DNA of 64,000 nucleotides from Klebsiella pneumoniae (GCA_945862315.1 CAMAXW010000010.1:28943-92942), one strand, 5' to 3'; counted from the stretch's first letter, positions 1 to 9,350 are shown. Translations and numbers: made by a program. Notes: a model not told the origin generated them from the letters alone.

Positions 1-634
1 AACCCGACAGCGGGATGGCCGTAAACGCGGCGATACCGATGGAATCGGCGAACGCGCGATAGTCCGCCACGATGGCATCAAAGCGCGCTGGGTCGTAGCC
101 TACGAGGTCCATTTTATTGACCGCCAGTACCACCTTGCGGATGCCAATAAGCTTGACCAAATAACTGTGGCGGCGAGTCTGGGTGAGCACACCCTTGCGA
201 GCGTCGATGAGGATCACCGCCAAATCTGCGGTAGAAGCACCCGTGATCATATTGCGCGTGTATTGCTCGTGACCCGGCGTGTCGGCCACGATAAATTTTC
301 GCTGGTCGGTGGCAAAATACCGATAAGCCACATCGATCGTGATCCCCTGCTCACGCTCAGCGGCGAGACCATCGACCAGCAGCGCAAAATCGATCTGCTG
401 GCCTTGCGTGCCCATGCGCTTGGAATCGGCTTCCAAGGTGGCGAGCTGGTCCTCAAAAATCATTTTGGAGTCGTAGAGCAACCGTCCGATGAGGGTGGAC
501 TTACCGTCGTCTACCGAACCACAGGTGATGAAGCGCAACAGCGACTTATGCTGGTGTTGCGCCAGATAGGCGTCGATGTTCTCGGCGATGAGGGCATCGG
601 TTTGATAAGAAGATTCACGGGTATTGTCGATCAT
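1..634 (-). CDS. cysN: Sulfate adenylyltransferase GTPase subunit CysN (3' end outside window)
   Basis: Large, GTP-hydrolysing subunit of ATP sulfurylase. With CysD it makes adenosine 5'-phosphosulfate from ATP and sulfate in cytosolic sulfur assimilation. About 211 N-terminal residues are visible, starting at an ATG (complement 632-634). A P-loop GSVDDGKST (about residues 39-47), a DTPGHEQY G3 motif and an NKMD G4 motif follow in order, as in translation-factor GTPases. It lies 32 bp downstream of cysD, the usual cysDN order. The reading frame is open to the left edge, so I cannot tell whether a CysC kinase domain is fused at the C-terminus. Confidence 0.95.
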   Translation of the reverse strand, partial: MIDNTRESSYQTDALIAENIDAYLAQHQHKSLLRFITCGSVDDGKSTLIGRLLYDSKMIFEDQLATLEADSKRMGTQGQQIDFALLVDGLAAEREQGITIDVAYRYFATDQRKFIVADTPGHEQYTRNMITGASTADLAVILIDARKGVLTQTRRHSYLVKLIGIRKVVLAVNKMDLVGYDPARFDAIVADYRAFADSIGIAAFTAIPLSG

Positions 635-666
635 GGTCGGTGTGCTCTGGCGCGCAAGGGCGGCAC

Positions 667-1566
667 TCAGAAGTAACCCTCCTGCTTCTTTTTCTCCATG
701 CTGGCGCTCTGATCGTGGTCGATCGCGCGCCCCTGTCGCTCAGAGGTGGTGGTCAATAGCATCTCTTGGATCACTTCAGAAAGGGTCTGCGCCGTGCTTT
801 CAATGGCCCCGGTGAGTGGGTAGCAGCCCAAGGTGCGAAAACGAATAGAACGCTCCACTGGGGTTTCACCCGGTGCAAACTGAAAGCGTTCGTCATCAAC
901 CATCAGCAGCAGCCCGTCGCGCTTGACGGTGGGCCGTGGTGCCGAAAAATACAACGGCACGATGGGAATGTTTTCGAGCTGGATGTACTGCCAGATATCC
1001 AACTCCGTCCAGTTGGAAATAGGGAACACCCGGATGCTTTCGCCCTGCGCCTTTTTAGCGTTGTATAAGCGCCAGAGTTCTGGGCGCTGCTGTTTGGGAT
1101 CCCAGCGATGATTGGCCGATCGAAATGAAAAAATACGCTCTTTGGCGCGGCTTTTCTCTTCGTCGCGGCGCGCACCACCAAACGCCGCATCAAAACCATA
1201 CAGGGTCAGCGCTTGCTTGAGGCCTTCGGTTTTCCATAGGTCGGTATGCAACGAGCCGTGCTCAAAGGGGTTAATACCGCGCGCCAAGGCGTCTGGGTTT
1301 TGGTAGACCAAGAGCTCCATGCCGGCCACTTTGGCCATCTGGTCGCGCAGTTCGTACATCGCCCGAAACTTCCAGGTGGTATCCACGTGCAGCAGCGGAA
1401 AAGGCGGTGGTGCCGGGAAGAACGCTTTGCGTGCCAGCTGCAGCATCACGGCAGAATCCTTGCCGACTGAATACAGCATCACCGGGCGCTCGGCCTCGCC
1501 AACCACTTCGCGCAGAATGTGGATGCTCTCAGCTTCTAGCCGTTGGAGGTGGGTCAGAACACGCAT
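667..1566 (-). CDS. cysD: Sulfate adenylyltransferase small subunit CysD
   Basis: PP-loop ATP pyrophosphatase-family subunit that adenylates sulfate, acting as a heterodimer with CysN. The 299-residue product has the PP-motif SVGKDS, the [15 protein letters not shown] segment and the C-terminal TTSERQGR...GYF ending typical of CysD (about 300 residues in E. coli). The frame is open upstream to 1644, but I chose the ATG at 1566 because family similarity begins at its first residues ([14 protein letters not shown]). No strong Shine-Dalgarno is visible. A weak -10-like TATAGA lies at complement 1594-1599. Cotranscribed with cysN. Confidence 0.95.
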   Translation of the reverse strand: MRVLTHLQRLEAESIHILREVVGEAERPVMLYSVGKDSAVMLQLARKAFFPAPPPFPLLHVDTTWKFRAMYELRDQMAKVAGMELLVYQNPDALARGINPFEHGSLHTDLWKTEGLKQALTLYGFDAAFGGARRDEEKSRAKERIFSFRSANHRWDPKQQRPELWRLYNAKKAQGESIRVFPISNWTELDIWQYIQLENIPIVPLYFSAPRPTVKRDGLLLMVDDERFQFAPGETPVERSIRFRTLGCYPLTGAIESTAQTLSEVIQEMLLTTTSERQGRAIDHDQSASMEKKKQEGYF

Positions 1567-1771
1567 AACAATTTGGCACCCGGGCAGTCGCCCTCTATAC
1601 AACACTTGAACCCAAACGGGCGTCACTGTAGCCGTTTGTGCCACCAGTTAACACCCAGCCGCGCCCAGCTGAGCGTGGCTATAGCCCTGACCGTCAGACC
1701 CTCCTAACGGGCGCTGTAGCGACCTAACGGCCGCGCCCCACCGCCGGCTAACAATGCCCGCGGCTGCGGTG

Positions 1772-2558
1772 TTAATCGTTGATCAAGGTCTGCTGACGCT
1801 TTCCGGGATCGGCAATCGCGCGCCGCTGGCAAGGCGTTGTATCGATTTCTCCCAAGCTTAACTCACCTGCTAGCACCGCCTGTTTCCAGGTTTTCTGAGC
1901 CGGCTCGCGGGCCTGAAATTCCGGCATGACTTCTTTGGCGAACAGCTTAAGGCTGTCGCAGATAACCGTGCGCGAAATCTTACCCGCCTGATTGAGCAAG
2001 ATAACTTGATCGATATGGCTCGCCTCAAATCCGCATAGGCGCGCGCGCAGCGTGGCCGGGGAGCCGATCAGCGACGTGCCGTTATTTTCCCGTCACCACT
2101 GGCCCGCCACCGCTCGTATTCGGCCCACAGCGACAGCGTGCCCGGCACGATAGCGTACGGCGTCTCCCCCCCCGCTATTCGCGATAGCGCCGCTCAAAAG
2201 GGTGGAGTTCGGTGGTGCTAGAGCCTTCGCCAAGCCCCAGCTCCACGCGGCCATTGCTCAGTAAGTCGAGCGTGGAGACCCGCTCGGCCACCCGTGCCGG
2301 ATGATGGGTCGTGAGTTGCACAATGCCGTGGCCGAGACGAATACGCCGGGTGCGCTGACTGGCTGCGGCCAGAAAAACTTCGGGTGGCGATGAACACGAA
2401 TACGCTTCCAAGAAGTGATGTTCTACTTCTCAGGCGTCGTCATAGCCCAAGGCGTCGGCCAATTCGATTTTTGCCAGCGACTCATGCAACAGCCGATGTT
2501 CGCTATCCGCCGTCCAGGGCCGTGGTAACTGGTGCTGATAGAACAGGCCAAATGTCAT
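1772..2558 (-). pseudogene. Decayed luciferase-like (LLM class) flavin monooxygenase
   Basis: Remnant of an LLM flavin-dependent oxidoreductase. The start at 2558 reads MTFGLFYQHQLPRPW and continues to LGYDDA, then hits TGA (about 2430) where relatives have Trp before EVEHH. The same frame continues through RIRLGHGIVQLTTHHPARVAERV and LLSNGRVELGLGEG. It stops at 2175, just after the family's HPF-RR-RE segment. What follows resembles a segment about 150 codons further along (PGTLSLWAEYERW), so a large internal deletion is inferred. A further frameshift near 2090-2100 leads into the C-terminal part (HIDQVILLNQAGK ... LFAKEVMPEF). About 260 codons remain of an expected 400 or so. Three independent lesions make function very unlikely. 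Confidence 0.88.
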
Positions 2559-2864
2559 CTTGTGCTGTCCGCTGCTGCGCGAAATGCTGGCCGCCAACAG
2601 GCTGCCCACGAGCGTCTACCTGGCGACTAATCCTCGCCGCACCCGCACCGCCTAACGCGCACCTCAGCACGCCCCAGCAAGCACCGCCCGGACCTAGACC
2701 AACGTCGCCGGTTGGGTGAAGAACTGGCACTGCGCGCGCAGCGCGGTGGCTCTCGGCTAGCGTACTCGCGCTACCGGCCCGTTGAAGTGGGCAAGCTAAT
2801 TGAGCTCACCCCAGCAGGGGACTACTATCGACAGTTCATACAACAATACTCAAGGGGAATGCTG
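2559..2864. other. Intergenic stretch without a recognisable gene
   Basis: This 306-bp interval lies between the pseudogene start and the GFA-type gene. A frame upstream of the GFA start is open back to 2712, but that stretch resembles no family I know and lacks a ribosome-binding site. I treat it as noncoding. It should hold the promoter of the GFA-type gene, but no convincing -35/-10 pair stands out. Confidence 0.5.
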
Positions 2865-3293
2865 ATGAGCGACGTCCATCACGGTCAATGTTTCTGCGGT
2901 GCGGTAAACCTGGAAGTAACCGGCGCGCCAGCTGCCATGGGCTACTGCCACTGCGAATCCTGCCGTCACTGGTCGGCCGGTCCAGTGAATGCTTTTTCGC
3001 TGTGGCCACCCACCGCGGTGACGGTGACCCAAGGCGCAGACGCTATCGGCACCTACAACAAAACGCCGGGCAGCTCGCGCAAGTGGTGCACGCAGTGCGG
3101 CGGTCATCTCATGACCGACCATCCGGGAATGGGCCTTGTGGACGTCTATGCGGCCATCCTCCCGACCCTAGCATTCACCCCGGGCCTGCACGTGTTTTAT
3201 GGCGAAACCTGTCTGCGCATTCAAGACGGTCTGCCAAAACAACAGGATGTGCCGGCAGAAATGGGCGGTTCCGGCACTTTATTGCCTGAATAA
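2865..3293 (+). CDS. GFA family protein (glutathione-dependent formaldehyde-activating-like)
   Basis: Small zinc protein of the GFA/Mss4-like fold, 142 residues. Zinc-ligand cysteines are visible as C9-x-C11, C28-H-C30-x2-C33 and C75-x2-C78, the full family pattern. Family members bind or modify glutathione adducts or other small aldehydes; the substrate here is unknown. The ATG at 2865 was chosen because AAGGGG lies 7 bp upstream, whereas an in-frame ATG at 2859 leaves almost no spacing. A GC-rich hairpin follows the stop. It stands alone between a pseudogene and an unrelated acetyltransferase. Confidence 0.82.
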   Translation: MSDVHHGQCFCGAVNLEVTGAPAAMGYCHCESCRHWSAGPVNAFSLWPPTAVTVTQGADAIGTYNKTPGSSRKWCTQCGGHLMTDHPGMGLVDVYAAILPTLAFTPGLHVFYGETCLRIQDGLPKQQDVPAEMGGSGTLLPE

Positions 3294-3314
3294 GCCTCTA
3301 AACTCCGCTGGAAG

Positions 3315-3350
3315 GACCCACGCTCGGCGCCTCGCCGCCGGGTGTGGGTC
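3315..3350 (+). terminator. Hairpin downstream of the GFA-type gene
   Basis: Outer arms GACCCAC (3315-3321) and GTGGGTC (3344-3350) enclose an inner hairpin CGGCG-cct-CGCCG (3325-3337). It begins 21 bp after the stop codon. No U-run follows, so its action as an intrinsic terminator is uncertain. Confidence 0.5.
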
Positions 3351-3501
3351 GCGTCGCAATAGGCTGTGTTGAAGGCGCCCCTCTAAAACCTGCGCAAGCA
3401 CTGCCACACCACCCGCTGCCAAGCGGTGTTCGAACCCCACCCAAAAGCGGCCCAAACCCCGTGTCCTACCGCCAACCCAAGCTCACTCGCCCGGATATTT
3501 T

Positions 3502-3978
3502 ATGTCGTTAGAACCCCTTAGCATCCGCCGTCCCACGGCCGATCAATTCAGCGAGGTAATCGCGCTATTGACGCAAAGCCAGCTCGGGTCTGCCGATATT
3601 TCTCTCGCCAATTTGCAACACTTTCGGCTGATCAGCACCACTGCGCGGGTGCTCGCCGTGGCTGGGTTAGAACCGCTGGGCCGGATCGCGCTGCTGCGTT
3701 CGGTGGCCGTGGTGGCCGACCAGCAGGGCCAAGGTTTGGCCACCCAGCTCGTGCAGGCTTTGGAGATACACGCGCGGCGGATCGGGCTGCACGCCCTGTA
3801 TTTGTTGAGCGCCCGCGCCGGGTTGTTTTTTGCGCGTCAGGGATTTAGCGAAATTGCGCGTGACGAAATGCCCGCCGTGCTCCACGCCAGCGCCGAACTG
3901 ACCGGCAGCGAGCGCCACGGCGTGGTCATGTTAAAAATAATATTGCGAGCTCCAGCCAACGACCAGCCGCCGGCTTAA
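3502..3978 (+). CDS. arsN2: GNAT acetyltransferase resembling ArsN2
   Basis: A 158-residue GNAT-fold acetyltransferase. The order of elements matches the ArsN2 group: an RRPTADQF-type N-terminus, VLAVAGLEPLGRIALLRSVAVV, the acetyl-CoA loop QGQGLATQLV, then LYLLSARAGLFFARQGF and a C-terminal GSERHGVVMLK. ArsN2-type proteins are usually found in arsenic-resistance operons, but no ars gene is nearby. The arsenic link therefore rests on similarity alone, and the substrate could be different. The downstream gene converges on it. Confidence 0.65.
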   Translation: MSLEPLSIRRPTADQFSEVIALLTQSQLGSADISLANLQHFRLISTTARVLAVAGLEPLGRIALLRSVAVVADQQGQGLATQLVQALEIHARRIGLHALYLLSARAGLFFARQGFSEIARDEMPAVLHASAELTGSERHGVVMLKIILRAPANDQPPA

Positions 3979-4031
3979 GTTCGCCGGCAGCGCCTGCGCA
4001 CGAGGGCCGCCGATGCCGCCGGGACCGGGTT

Positions 4032-5582
4032 TTATACGAGTCGGCTTTTTTTATGCGCCCAGTAGCGATCGCGCAACAGCCGTTTATAGAGTTTCCCGGT
4101 TGGCAGTCGCGGCAATTCCACCGCGAAATCCACCGACCGCGGGCATTTTAGGTGGGCAAGGTGGAGGCGGCAAAATGCAATCAGCTCTTGCGCCAAAACC
4201 GCATCACCCACGATGTTTGGCTCCAGTTGCACCACTGCTTTCACTTCTTCTCCAAGGTCGTCGTTGGGGACGCCGAAAACCGCCGCATCGGCAACCTTGG
4301 GATGGCTGATCAACAAGTTTTCGCATTCTTGAGGATAAATATTCACGCCTCCCGAAATAATCATGTAGGTCTTGCGGTCGGTGAGATACAGATAGCCTTC
4401 CGCATCCACATAACCCACATCATGCACCGTGCTCAGCGTGCCATCCGGGGAGCGCGCTTCAGCGGTTTTATCAGGATCGTTGAAGTACTCGAACGGCGCC
4501 GCACTCTTAAACCAGATGGTGCCAGCAGTGCCTGCTGGGCAGGGCGTGAAGTCATCATCGAGGATGTGTAACTCTCCCAAGCGGACATTACCCACCGTGC
4601 CCGGATGGGCCAGCCATTGCGCGGTATCGCAGGCCGTAAAACCCAGTCCTTCCGTCGCGCCGTAATACTCGTGGATGACCGGCCCCCACCACTGGATCAT
4701 GGCGTGCTTGACCTGCTCCGGACAGGGTGCCGCGGCGTGGACCGCCGCTTCGAGCGAGCTCACGTCACAGCGCTCGCGCACGGCCGCCGGTAATTTCAAT
4801 AACCGACTAAACATCGTGGGCACCAGCTGGCTGTGGGTCACCCGGTAACGCTCGACCAAGCTTAAGTATTCTGCCGCCTCGAAGCGTTCCATGATGATGC
4901 AGGTGCTGCCCTTGCGGAGCGCCAAATTGACCGCCGCTTGGGGTGCCGAGTGGTACAACGGTGCCGGGGACAGATACACCATGCCCTCGCGGTATTGCCA
5001 TAAATCGCTCAAAAACTGCATATAGGGCGAAATTTCTGCCGGGTGCAGGCCGGGTAATGGTTTGAGAATGCCTTTCGGGCGTCCCGTCGTGCCGGAGGAA
5101 TACAGCATGGATCGACCCAGACTTTCGTCCGCGATGGGGGTGCCCGGATAAGCCGACACGCAACGTGCATAATCGATAAACGGCGCATCGTCCCCCGTGC
5201 CATCGACAATGAGGTGTAAGCGCACGTTGGGGCAATGCCGCATCGCCTCTCGGGCGATGTCGCGTAGCGGCCGGGAAGTCACCACCACTTGTGCTTGACT
5301 ATCGTTGACAATAAAAGCCAACTCCGCCGCACTGAGATAAGAATTAATGCAGGTGTAGTAAAGACCCGCGCGTTCGCCGGCAGCACAGGCCACCAGATAA
5401 TGGGCGTTGTTTTCCATAAAAATGGCGTAATGAGCACCCGACGATAGACCCGTGTCGCGCAGCAGGTGGGCCAACTGATTGGCCCTCGTTTCGAATTCCC
5501 CATAGGTCACGATCTCGCCGGTGCTGGCCATGATGAAACAGGGCTGGTCGGCGTGTTTAATTGTCATTTGACGAACGTACAC
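4032..5582 (-). CDS. AMP-forming acyl-CoA synthetase
   Basis: ANL-superfamily ligase, 516 residues, predicted to activate a carboxylic acid to its CoA thioester via an acyl-adenylate. Visible motifs are the AMP-binding loop YSSGTTGRPKG, YYGATEG, the hinge-region DVGYVDAEGYLYLTDR, GGVNIYP, and the catalytic lysine region RLPTGKLYKRLL near the C-terminus. The start is GTG at 5582, supported by AAGGA about 8-9 bp upstream. The substrate cannot be read from the sequence; medium/long-chain or aromatic acids are possible. It is monocistronic and converges with the ArsN2-like gene. Confidence 0.87.
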   Translation of the reverse strand: MYVRQMTIKHADQPCFIMASTGEIVTYGEFETRANQLAHLLRDTGLSSGAHYAIFMENNAHYLVACAAGERAGLYYTCINSYLSAAELAFIVNDSQAQVVVTSRPLRDIAREAMRHCPNVRLHLIVDGTGDDAPFIDYARCVSAYPGTPIADESLGRSMLYSSGTTGRPKGILKPLPGLHPAEISPYMQFLSDLWQYREGMVYLSPAPLYHSAPQAAVNLALRKGSTCIIMERFEAAEYLSLVERYRVTHSQLVPTMFSRLLKLPAAVRERCDVSSLEAAVHAAAPCPEQVKHAMIQWWGPVIHEYYGATEGLGFTACDTAQWLAHPGTVGNVRLGELHILDDDFTPCPAGTAGTIWFKSAAPFEYFNDPDKTAEARSPDGTLSTVHDVGYVDAEGYLYLTDRKTYMIISGGVNIYPQECENLLISHPKVADAAVFGVPNDDLGEEVKAVVQLEPNIVGDAVLAQELIAFCRLHLAHLKCPRSVDFAVELPRLPTGKLYKRLLRDRYWAHKKSRLV

Positions 5583-5811
5583 TTAGAGGTTCCTTATCGT
5601 TGAGGGCAGAATCTGCAGTGCAGTGCGTCACCAGCATCGCATCAAAGCGCGGGCACCATATAGTGCCATTCGCGCCACTGGCGTGAACCTCACACCGCCC
5701 ACGCGGGGAGTTGCCGGCAGCGCCAGACTGGTATGAAATCGCAGGATCTTTGGCGGGGGCGCGTAGTGCACCGCGGCTGATGGGCTTCGCAACGCAGCAC
5801 GAGAGACCACT

Positions 5812-6213
5812 ATGAACAACATCCTCCTGCCGCCTAGCGGCGCTACCCCACCCAGCACGGCCGACTTGCGGCACGCTCACCTGCGCCGCATTTGCCTGCT
5901 CGACTATAGTTTGCACATCGGCGGCCTATTGCTGTCAGCCGGGGTTTTCTCGGTGGTAGCGCTGTTTCTCAATTACCTGAAACGCAGCGAAGCGCACGAC
6001 ACCATTTTCGAAAGCCACATGAATTGGATGATCGCAACTTTTTGGTGGACCATTTTTTGGGTGGTCATTTTGTTCATTCCAACCCTCGTCGTTGCGGTGT
6101 TCACCGTCGGGCTGCTAGCGTGGCTGTTTGTACTACCCGCGCTGTGGTTTTTCTACCGGATGGTGCGCGGCCTACTACGCCTCCTCGACAACCTCCCCGC
6201 GCCAAATCTGTGA
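5812..6213 (+). CDS. Small multi-pass membrane protein, first gene of Na/Pi operon
   Basis: A 133-residue protein of unknown function. It has a polar N-terminus of about 35 residues, a hydrophobic segment near 36-53, and two further long hydrophobic segments around 72-115 rich in Trp, Phe and Val, ending in a short basic tail (YRMVRGLLRLL). The hydrophobic pattern resembles DUF4870-type inner-membrane proteins, a weak comparison. It is followed 51 bp later by a 4HB-like sensor gene, which is translationally coupled to a Na/Pi transporter. I infer one operon. Confidence 0.6.
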   Translation: MNNILLPPSGATPPSTADLRHAHLRRICLLDYSLHIGGLLLSAGVFSVVALFLNYLKRSEAHDTIFESHMNWMIATFWWTIFWVVILFIPTLVVAVFTVGLLAWLFVLPALWFFYRMVRGLLRLLDNLPAPNL

Positions 6214-6264
6214 CCACCGAGCCGCAGCCCGTTGGCTCACCGGTGCTAAGCCCACGAGAAATTT

Positions 6265-6975
6265 ATGTCTAAACTATTCCAACCCACTGAAGTGGCTGAA
6301 CTGCGCCGAGCGTTGCTAAATCTCGCTAGCTTGATGCTGCTAGCCGTATTGATCACCGGCATCGCGGGGCTATTCGCGGTGTGGTCGCTGAGTGGTTTTC
6401 ATGCCCGCACTAGCAACACCTTGCACCAAGTCACCAGCGCGGTCGATCACGCCCGCTTAGTCCAAACACATTTCAAAACGCAAGTTCAAGAATGGAAAAA
6501 TATTCTGCTACGCGGCGATCTACCGGTCGATCGGGCTCACTATGCGTTTGCCTTTGAACAAGAAAAAAAAACCACTATCGCGTTGCTTAAGAGCCTGCCC
6601 GCAGCAATAACGCAACTCAATGCGGCCTTCAGCACCGTGGATCAAAGCCAGTTTGAACGCCTCTCAGAGCGCCTCGCAGCCCTCAATCAGACTTACGTTC
6701 AGGCGCTCAACCTCGCCACTAGCGACGACGGGTGGAAGCCACTCGCCGCCGACAAACTCGTGCGTGGCGCTGATCGGGAACTCAGCCTGCAGATGGAGGT
6801 GATCCCCGACCAAATCACGGCGGCCGCCACCGAGTTTTTGCAGCGTGCGCAAATCACGGAGGCAGAACGCTTTGACACACTCTCGCGGGTGGTCTGGTGC
6901 GGCATGCTGCTCGCACTCACCGTGGTCGCCCTCACGCTGTGGCGGATCCTAAAACATCCCGCACTCAGCCCATGA
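6265..6975 (+). CDS. Membrane-anchored four-helix-bundle-like sensor protein without output domain
   Basis: 236 residues: a TM segment near residues 23-43, an all-helical periplasmic-type region of about 160 residues (QTHFKTQVQEWKNILLRG is typical of 4HB/chemoreceptor ligand domains), and a second TM segment near 210-228. Only about eight residues follow. No HAMP, kinase or methyl-accepting domain is present, so any signal must pass through a partner. Its stop overlaps the ATG of the Na/Pi transporter (ATGA at 6972-6975), which implies coupled translation. A role as accessory or regulatory subunit of that transporter is an inference. Confidence 0.65.
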   Translation: MSKLFQPTEVAELRRALLNLASLMLLAVLITGIAGLFAVWSLSGFHARTSNTLHQVTSAVDHARLVQTHFKTQVQEWKNILLRGDLPVDRAHYAFAFEQEKKTTIALLKSLPAAITQLNAAFSTVDQSQFERLSERLAALNQTYVQALNLATSDDGWKPLAADKLVRGADRELSLQMEVIPDQITAAATEFLQRAQITEAERFDTLSRVVWCGMLLALTVVALTLWRILKHPALSP

Positions 6976-8576
6976 ACGGCGGCGGTGTGGGGGTGACTGC
7001 GTGGGCCGGCTTGGGCCTTTTCTTCGTGGGTCTGCGGATGCTGTCGACGCACCTGCGCCAACTGGGCGGCGGTAATTTACAGACCTTGATGGCGAGTTTG
7101 CTGGGTCGCCCCCTTGCGCCACAATTGGGGGGACTAGTCTTTGGTGCGCTGACCCAGTCAACCAGCGCCGTCACGCTGATGACCTCCGGCCTCGTCCTCG
7201 CCGGAGCGCTGCACCTTGAACGCGCTTTGCCGATGCTGGCGTGGGCCAATGTGGGCACCTCGGCCCTGGTACTGCTGACGGCCATCAACATTCATTCGCT
7301 AGTGCTCGCCATGTTGGGACTGGCCGGACTAGGCTTTTTCCTCGGCTTTGAACAATCCAAAAAATACCACCATGTGGTCTTGACGCTGTTGGGTCTGGGC
7401 CTGTTGTTGTTCGGTTTGATCCTGCTCAAGAGCAGCGTGGCGGCACTTGGTCCCGAGCCCTGGATGCGCGAGTTCGTGGAATTCACCGGCTCGGGGGTAG
7501 CCATCGCGCTGCTGGCGGGGTTTGTTATTGCGGTGGCGGTGCAGTCTTCCTCCATCGTCACGGTGCTGGCCCTGCCGCTGGTGGTGGAAAAGCTTATCAG
7601 CCTCGACCAAACCGTGATCTTGATTTACGGCGCCAGCGTCGGCTCAGGTTTTGCCGTGTTACTAGTGGCCTCGGGCATGGAGGGCGTCGCGCGCCAGCTA
7701 TCCTTGTGCCAAGCAGCCTTGCGCACCCTGACGGCGCTGAGTTTACTGCTGGCGTTTTTGCTTGAAAAAGCCACTGGCGTCCCGCTTGTTTTGGCGCTGC
7801 TGCGCACGCTAGCGGAGTCACCCGCCGGGCAATGTGCAATGGCTTATTTGATTTTCCAACTGCTGCTCGTGTTAATGAGCAGCGTCTGCGCCAGTAAGCT
7901 ACTGGTCTTCGCGAGCCGCGTGGCGCCACCCAGTGTGTTAGAGCGGCTGATGAAGCCGCATTTTTTGTTTGACGACGCCGCCGCCGACCCCGCCACTGCG
8001 CTGGCGCTGGTAGGCCTCGAGCAACGGCGCTTGGTGGGATTTCTACCCGATTTTCTGGACGATCTCCTGCCGGCGGACGAGCGTTCACCGACCGCAATAC
8101 CCGCCACCCTGCGCGCCACGGCCAGTGTGGCCATAGCAGCGGAAATCGACCGCTTTTTGCGCGCCACGCTGCGTCTCAACCCGGGGCTAACCGACGCCGA
8201 GGAAATCTTTGTGGCGCGCACCCAGCTCGAGATACTCCAGCCGCTCCAAAGCGCGCTGCAGCAGTTTGCGGAGGAACTCCTGCTGGTGCCCAACAGTGAA
8301 AGACCGGCGTTTACCGGCTACCTGATTACCGGACTGCACGCCATTTTGATGGTCGCCGCAGACACCGCCGCGGGCGACCCAGACGCCGCCCAGACACTGA
8401 ACCTGCTCACACACGAACGCAGTGCCTTGATGGAACGGGTCCGCGCAGACCTATTGGGCGGCGGGAGCAGCGTGGCCGGGCGCGAATCTGCGTTGTCTGC
8501 GACCCTCACTTTCGAACGCATCATCTGGTTACTACGCCGCCTCACACCCCGGCTTAGCGCCACCGAGAGCGCATAA
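6972..8576 (+). CDS. Na+/phosphate cotransporter family protein (NptA/YjbB-like)
   Basis: PNaS-family transporter, 534 residues. The two inverted-repeat signature motifs are visible as QSTSAVTLM in the first half and QSSSIVTVLALP in the second, embedded in hydrophobic segments. The C-terminal ~200 residues are soluble and helical, like the PhoU-like tail of YjbB-type proteins. I took the ATG at 6972 because it overlaps the upstream stop and places MNGGGVGVTAWAGLGLFFVGL directly before the first TM. The last 23 bp overlap the 3' end of the convergent fluoride-channel gene. Expected to move phosphate with sodium across the inner membrane. Confidence 0.85.
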   Translation: MNGGGVGVTAWAGLGLFFVGLRMLSTHLRQLGGGNLQTLMASLLGRPLAPQLGGLVFGALTQSTSAVTLMTSGLVLAGALHLERALPMLAWANVGTSALVLLTAINIHSLVLAMLGLAGLGFFLGFEQSKKYHHVVLTLLGLGLLLFGLILLKSSVAALGPEPWMREFVEFTGSGVAIALLAGFVIAVAVQSSSIVTVLALPLVVEKLISLDQTVILIYGASVGSGFAVLLVASGMEGVARQLSLCQAALRTLTALSLLLAFLLEKATGVPLVLALLRTLAESPAGQCAMAYLIFQLLLVLMSSVCASKLLVFASRVAPPSVLERLMKPHFLFDDAAADPATALALVGLEQRRLVGFLPDFLDDLLPADERSPTAIPATLRATASVAIAAEIDRFLRATLRLNPGLTDAEEIFVARTQLEILQPLQSALQQFAEELLLVPNSERPAFTGYLITGLHAILMVAADTAAGDPDAAQTLNLLTHERSALMERVRADLLGGGSSVAGRESALSATLTFERIIWLLRRLTPRLSATESA

Positions 8577-8979
8577 AAAAGCCCGCCGCCAGCGCCACCA
8601 AACCGCCCACCAAGCTCACGCTCAGCACGCTGCCAGCGAGGCGTAGTTGACCTTGGAGCACGGCTTGGCAGGTCACCAACATCCAGGCACTGAAGGTCGT
8701 CAGTGAACCGCAAAAACCCACGCCAGCCAGTAAATACAAGCGTGGACGAGCGGGTCGTGGGGGCCTGCTATCGGCGATTAAGAGGCCTAAGCAGAAACAA
8801 CCCAGCAAATTGGCCGCAAAATCGGCGTGCAGCACACTGCGCAAAACCATCGAGGTCTGCGCGCCAACCAACCCCTGCGTCAGGCCGTCGAAATGCCAGC
8901 GCAGCAGCGCGCCGGGGATGGCCCCCACCGCCACCAAGGCCAGTTCCGTCAGTTCAAACTTGAGCGCCGCACGCTTCAC
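8554..8979 (-). CDS. crcB: Fluoride channel subunit CrcB/Fluc, copy 1
   Basis: Fluc-family fluoride exporter, about 141 residues, four TM segments. The signature GFCGSLTTFSAWM, with its serine/phenylalanine fluoride pathway, and the AANLLGCFCLG helix are visible. The start is GTG at 8979, which overlaps the TGA of the upstream crcB copy (GTGA), so the two are translationally coupled. A longer frame reading through the neighbouring gene is not credible. Most proteobacteria carry one homodimeric Fluc; adjacent pairs usually form heterodimers. Confidence 0.88.
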   Translation of the reverse strand: MKRAALKFELTELALVAVGAIPGALLRWHFDGLTQGLVGAQTSMVLRSVLHADFAANLLGCFCLGLLIADSRPPRPARPRLYLLAGVGFCGSLTTFSAWMLVTCQAVLQGQLRLAGSVLSVSLVGGLVALAAGFFMRSRWR

Positions 8980-9350
8980 AGTGCCGCCCCCAACGCCAAT
9001 CCGGCGGCAACCGCCAACAAGCCCAACACCACGCTGGCCGCGCACAACAGGGCCGCCTCACGCGGTTCATCGGCCTGCAGCAGCAGAAAAATTTCCGCTA
9101 TAAAAGTCGAAAACGTGCTCAGGCTACCCAAAAAACCAGTACCCAGTAGCAACAGCATTTGGGCAGCACCCGGGCTACAGCCTGGTGCCAAACCCACCAA
9201 TAGGCCCAACGCAAAACTGGCACCCACGTTCACCCCCAAGGTGCTCCAGTGTTTGCGCGGCAGCATGGGTTCAAAATAGTTCACTAGCCGAAAGCGCAGC
9301 CAAGCACCGGGCACGGCGCCTAGGACCACTAACAGGAGATTTTTAATCAC
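8976..9350 (-). CDS. crcB: Fluoride channel subunit CrcB/Fluc, copy 2
   Basis: 124 residues, four TM segments. The motifs VNVGASFALG and GFLGSLSTFSTF match the Fluc consensus better than copy 1. It lies immediately upstream of copy 1 with a 4-bp GTGA overlap. The pair probably assembles as an antiparallel heterodimer in the inner membrane and lowers cytoplasmic fluoride. I looked for a fluoride riboswitch in the leader and did not see its conserved elements. Confidence 0.9.
   Translation of the reverse strand: MIKNLLLVVLGAVPGAWLRFRLVNYFEPMLPRKHWSTLGVNVGASFALGLLVGLAPGCSPGAAQMLLLLGTGFLGSLSTFSTFIAEIFLLLQADEPREAALLCAASVVLGLLAVAAGLALGAAL

Noticed and set aside
2712..2864. Upstream in-frame extension of the GFA-type gene
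   Set aside because: The extra 51 residues match nothing in the family, and the ribosome-binding site supports the start at 2865.
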